Source of the DNA: QGNO01 sp964493125
Lineage (GTDB): Bacteria > Chloroflexota > Dehalococcoidia > Lucifugimonadales > QGNO01
Length of the DNA stretch: 7,677 bases
Direction of reading: 5' to 3'
Assembly: GCA_964493125.1 (NCBI GenBank)
Contig: CAZBMS010000067.1
Coordinates: forward strand, 1-7,677
The stretch's first letter is position 1; every line of letters begins with the position of its first letter. Below the pieces are notes generated by a model. That model did not search any database. It was not told the origin of the DNA and saw only the letters and a program-made list of their open reading frames with translations. Made by a program: the position numbers and the translations under genes. Of the stretch, positions 5,612 to 7,677 are shown piece after piece.

Positions 5612-6823
5612 ATGTCAAAAACTATCTTATTCGATTCATTTAAACGTCGTAACTTTCGATTCTTCATAGCATCAGAATCCTTGACTCGTATTGGGGATCA
5701 GATCGAGACGGTAGTATTGGCATGGGTTGTTTTGGTTGAGACCGGTCAACCAGCATTGTTAGGGGTATTTGCTGCCCTAAGATTTCTTGGCACTCTCATT
5801 GCGCCTGTTTTTGGTGAACTGGTTGATAGATATGACAGGCGGATGCTGATGATTTCGGGACGGTTGGTGTCCGCTTCAATTGCGGCGATTATACTTTTGA
5901 TCGCTTTCTCAGGAGAGCTTGAAGTCTGGCATCTTTTTATACTGTCCACTATTTCTGGCTTTGCGCGGACATTTAGCAATGTCATGAGAGAAGTTTTGAC
6001 TGCTGATGTGGTAGAGTCCAGGCTCTTTGCCAATGCAATTGGGCTGACGAGATCAGCTACAGATGTAATGCACATGACAGGGCCTCTGATTGGTGGGCTT
6101 TTGTTAAAGTGGTATGGAGTCGGCCCAGCTTACATCCCTGTTGTATTTGTGTATTTGGCGTCTGCATTTGCAGGATATAAGTTGCTGTTACCCAAGAGAG
6201 ATCAAGAAGCAATTGGAAAGTCGATGTGGGAGAATATCTTAGAAGCTGGCAGTTATATCAAGCGTCACGAAGTAGTATTGGCGTTACTTTTCATGGCTTT
6301 CCTTACGAATTTGACTGCTTTATCTGTAAAGGATGTGTTATTACCGGTATTTGCGCGATTAGTCCTTGATATTGGTCCCGACGGCTTGGGCCGTCTTGTG
6401 TCCTCTTTGTTTGCTGGAGCTTTTGTTGGATCACTTGGATTGGCTGGGTTAACTCGCTTGCAGAGAGGCGGTAGCTTTCTCATTTTCTCCTCATTATGCT
6501 GGCATGGGATATTTATTGTATTTGCTTATTCATCATGGGTGAATGTCTCGATGGCAACTCTGTTTATCGTTGGAATATTTCAGTCTTTCACTATGGTTAC
6601 CATGGCTACTTTATTAATCAGGGTAACTTCACAAGAGATGCGTGGCAGGGTAATGGGCGTCAGATCACTTGCTGTTTATGGATTGCCCATGGGATTGCTT
6701 ATAGCAGGAGCCATATCTGGTACGTTGGGAGCTCCTAGTGCGATGCTGTTTAATGCGGTGGTTGGATTACTAGTTACTTTGGTGATCGCGATGTGGCTCA
6801 GAAAGCTTTGGTATGCGAATTAA
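5612..6823 (+). CDS. MFS transporter, EntS-like MFS_3 family (paralog 3)
   Basis: This 403-residue protein has about twelve hydrophobic segments. It opens with FKRRNFRFFIASESLTRIGDQIETVVLAWVV (residues 10-40), the MFS_3 N-terminal pattern, followed by motif A GELVDRYDRR (68-77). HMTGPLIGG (154-162), FARLVLDIGPDGLG (247-260) and QEMRGRVMG (341-349) align with the other two MFS proteins, although overall similarity is diffuse, so the duplications are old. TM1 carries two acidic residues, D29 and E32; E32 is the position conserved in all three. The ATG at 5612 fits the family N-terminus; the nearest purine-rich site, GGGAG at 5588-5592, is 19 bases away and probably too far. It likely shares a transcript with the MFS gene before it and is ended by the large hairpin 45 bp downstream. 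Expected to be an inner-membrane exporter of unknown substrate. Confidence 0.9.
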   Translation: MSKTILFDSFKRRNFRFFIASESLTRIGDQIETVVLAWVVLVETGQPALLGVFAALRFLGTLIAPVFGELVDRYDRRMLMISGRLVSASIAAIILLIAFSGELEVWHLFILSTISGFARTFSNVMREVLTADVVESRLFANAIGLTRSATDVMHMTGPLIGGLLLKWYGVGPAYIPVVFVYLASAFAGYKLLLPKRDQEAIGKSMWENILEAGSYIKRHEVVLALLFMAFLTNLTALSVKDVLLPVFARLVLDIGPDGLGRLVSSLFAGAFVGSLGLAGLTRLQRGGSFLIFSSLCWHGIFIVFAYSSWVNVSMATLFIVGIFQSFTMVTMATLLIRVTSQEMRGRVMGVRSLAVYGLPMGLLIAGAISGTLGAPSAMLFNAVVGLLVTLVIAMWLRKLWYAN

Positions 6824-6867
6824 TTTTTCTAACCATTGCCAGCAGCGCTAGGTTAAATTTAATTACG

Positions 6868-6910
6868 AATGAATAAGTGGGGCGTGATTATCACGCCCCA
6901 CTTATTCATT
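6868..6910. terminator. Long palindromic bidirectional terminator
   Basis: Twenty bases (6868-6887) pair perfectly with 6891-6910 around a TTA loop. The core GTGGGGCGTGA/TCACGCCCCAC is GC-rich and its flanks are A/T-rich, so each strand ends the core with a T-rich run (TTATTCATTTCTATT on plus, TTATTCATTCG on minus). It sits between the convergent third MFS gene and the second hydratase gene, four bases beyond the hydratase stop. This is the expected form and place for an intrinsic terminator serving both genes. Confidence 0.78.
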
Positions 6911-6914
6911 TCTA

Positions 6915-7677
6915 TTAATACCAGTCTCTGTAGAATGTTTCGTAAGATACGAAAGGCGGTCGTGCAGGGTGTGGAATAGGAAGGTCTACTGGCCCCGCTT
7001 CTCTAGAGGGCAGGTATACGGTGCCGGTTCCTATTACCTGGGCTTCGCCGACTTGGTTTAGTCCTTGATATTTTATTCCCACGGCGTGGTATTGTTTCTT
7101 GCCAGGTGTTGCTCCTTCACCTTTCTCGCCTTCTTGGACTTCCTTGAATTTTTTTACTACTTCACCTCGATAAACAGTTGTATCAGAATAGTAGACTGGT
7201 TTTCGGAACGCCATCTGTAGGCGGCGGATAAACCCGTCATCTCCCATCCAATCTGTAAATAACCTTTGAGGTATCTGGGATCTTTGTACTCCGAAGTCGA
7301 AGGGGCCTGGTTGACCCCGGAAAACTGCCAATAGGGCATCTTCATGCTCGGTATTCCAAGTCCAGGGCCAGCCCATTACAGGATGAGTTATTGACCCAAC
7401 CGTCGTTCCTGCTCTCATCCTGTGGTACATTGGCTCGAAGGCAAGAATATCGCCAGCATTGTCTTGGCCGCCTATGGTTGCATAACCGACGCTGTGATAC
7501 ACGAGTTGGTCTTGCAGGGTCCATGGTGGCAGAATTAGAGGGCCTAAAGAGTCTCCTTCATTCACGTCTTCCCAGTAGAGGGTGTCAGCCCCACGTCGTT
7601 TCATGCTAGCGATATCCTTAAGAGTTTGATCTATCTCTTCCTTGGAGTATTGCTGGGCTTTTCGTTCGTACATCATG
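6915..7677 (-). CDS. MaoC-like/FAS1-type hydratase paralog, C-terminal part (5' end outside window)
   Basis: The frame runs off the right edge; 253 residues are visible, matching residues 197-448 of the complete hydratase with almost no length difference, so roughly 196 N-terminal residues lie outside. The ATG at 7676 is internal, because its surroundings (MMYER, then GADTLYWEDV) align inside the other copy. Shared blocks are GADTL-WEDV, LPPW, GPFD-GVQR-QIPQ, WMGDDGFIRR, YRGEVVKKF, YHAVGI, GTGTVYLPS and the final FYRDWY. Identity is clearly high in the last 130 residues and lower around residues 20-90 of the visible part. The visible region is the C-terminal hot-dog module, so the N-terminal active-site signature cannot be inspected. 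It is presumably a cytosolic acyl-thioester (de)hydratase or a relative. The stop is TAA 6915-6917, directly before the palindromic terminator. Confidence 0.8.
   Translation of the reverse strand, partial: MMYERKAQQYSKEEIDQTLKDIASMKRRGADTLYWEDVNEGDSLGPLILPPWTLQDQLVYHSVGYATIGGQDNAGDILAFEPMYHRMRAGTTVGSITHPVMGWPWTWNTEHEDALLAVFRGQPGPFDFGVQRSQIPQRLFTDWMGDDGFIRRLQMAFRKPVYYSDTTVYRGEVVKKFKEVQEGEKGEGATPGKKQYHAVGIKYQGLNQVGEAQVIGTGTVYLPSREAGPVDLPIPHPARPPFVSYETFYRDWY

Noticed and set aside
6496..6738. An 80-residue plus-strand frame inside the third MFS gene
   Set aside because: It is a frame-shifted shadow of the MFS gene, rich in Cys, Tyr and Trp, with no independent start signals.
7157..7609. Short frames on both strands over the second hydratase gene
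   Set aside because: They overlap the highly conserved C-terminal hydratase module in other frames and have no family features.

Overview
The window looks like ordinary bacterial chromosome: about 43-45% GC by eye, densely packed, with standard code and no mobile element, RNA gene or CRISPR array that I can see. No marker gene fixes the species. The mix of a DapA-type aldolase, two long double-hot-dog MaoC-like hydratase paralogs and several EntS-like (MFS_3) exporters resembles the paralog-rich accessory gene content reported for uncultured marine Chloroflexota such as SAR202/Dehalococcoidia. That placement is an inference and is not proven by the sequence.

Layout, left to right. (1) The 3' half of a DapA/NAL-family class I aldolase or lyase gene, plus strand, ends at 475. 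(2) It converges on a complete 448-residue MaoC/FAS1-dehydratase-like protein on the minus strand (523-1869), which has a strong ribosome binding site and a candidate promoter overlapped by an inverted repeat. (3) Upstream of that, also on minus, lie an MFS_3 transporter (1999-3291) and an EamA/DMT transporter (about 3293-4150) separated by one base, forming a two-gene transporter operon. (4) A divergent control region of about 150 bp (4151-4301) separates them from two more MFS_3 transporters on plus (about 4302-5528 and 5612-6823). (5) A long, almost perfect palindromic terminator (6868-6910) closes that plus-strand unit against (6) a second hydratase paralog on minus (6915 to beyond the right edge), of which only the C-terminal half is present.

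Taken together, four integral-membrane carriers (three diverged MFS_3 paralogs and one DMT) sit between two hydratase paralogs, with an aldolase-family gene next to them. All the ingredients are known families. A reasonable working idea is a catabolic or detoxification locus, in which hydratases and an aldolase process an unknown carboxylic or acyl substrate and the carriers move substrate or products. No substrate can be read from the sequence. The most interesting signals are the amplification of both families in one place, a membrane-embedded glutamate shared by all three MFS proteins, the Tyr replacing the usual catalytic His in the hydratase signature, and the small dyad elements at two promoters. 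I do not see strong evidence for a wholly new type of system.
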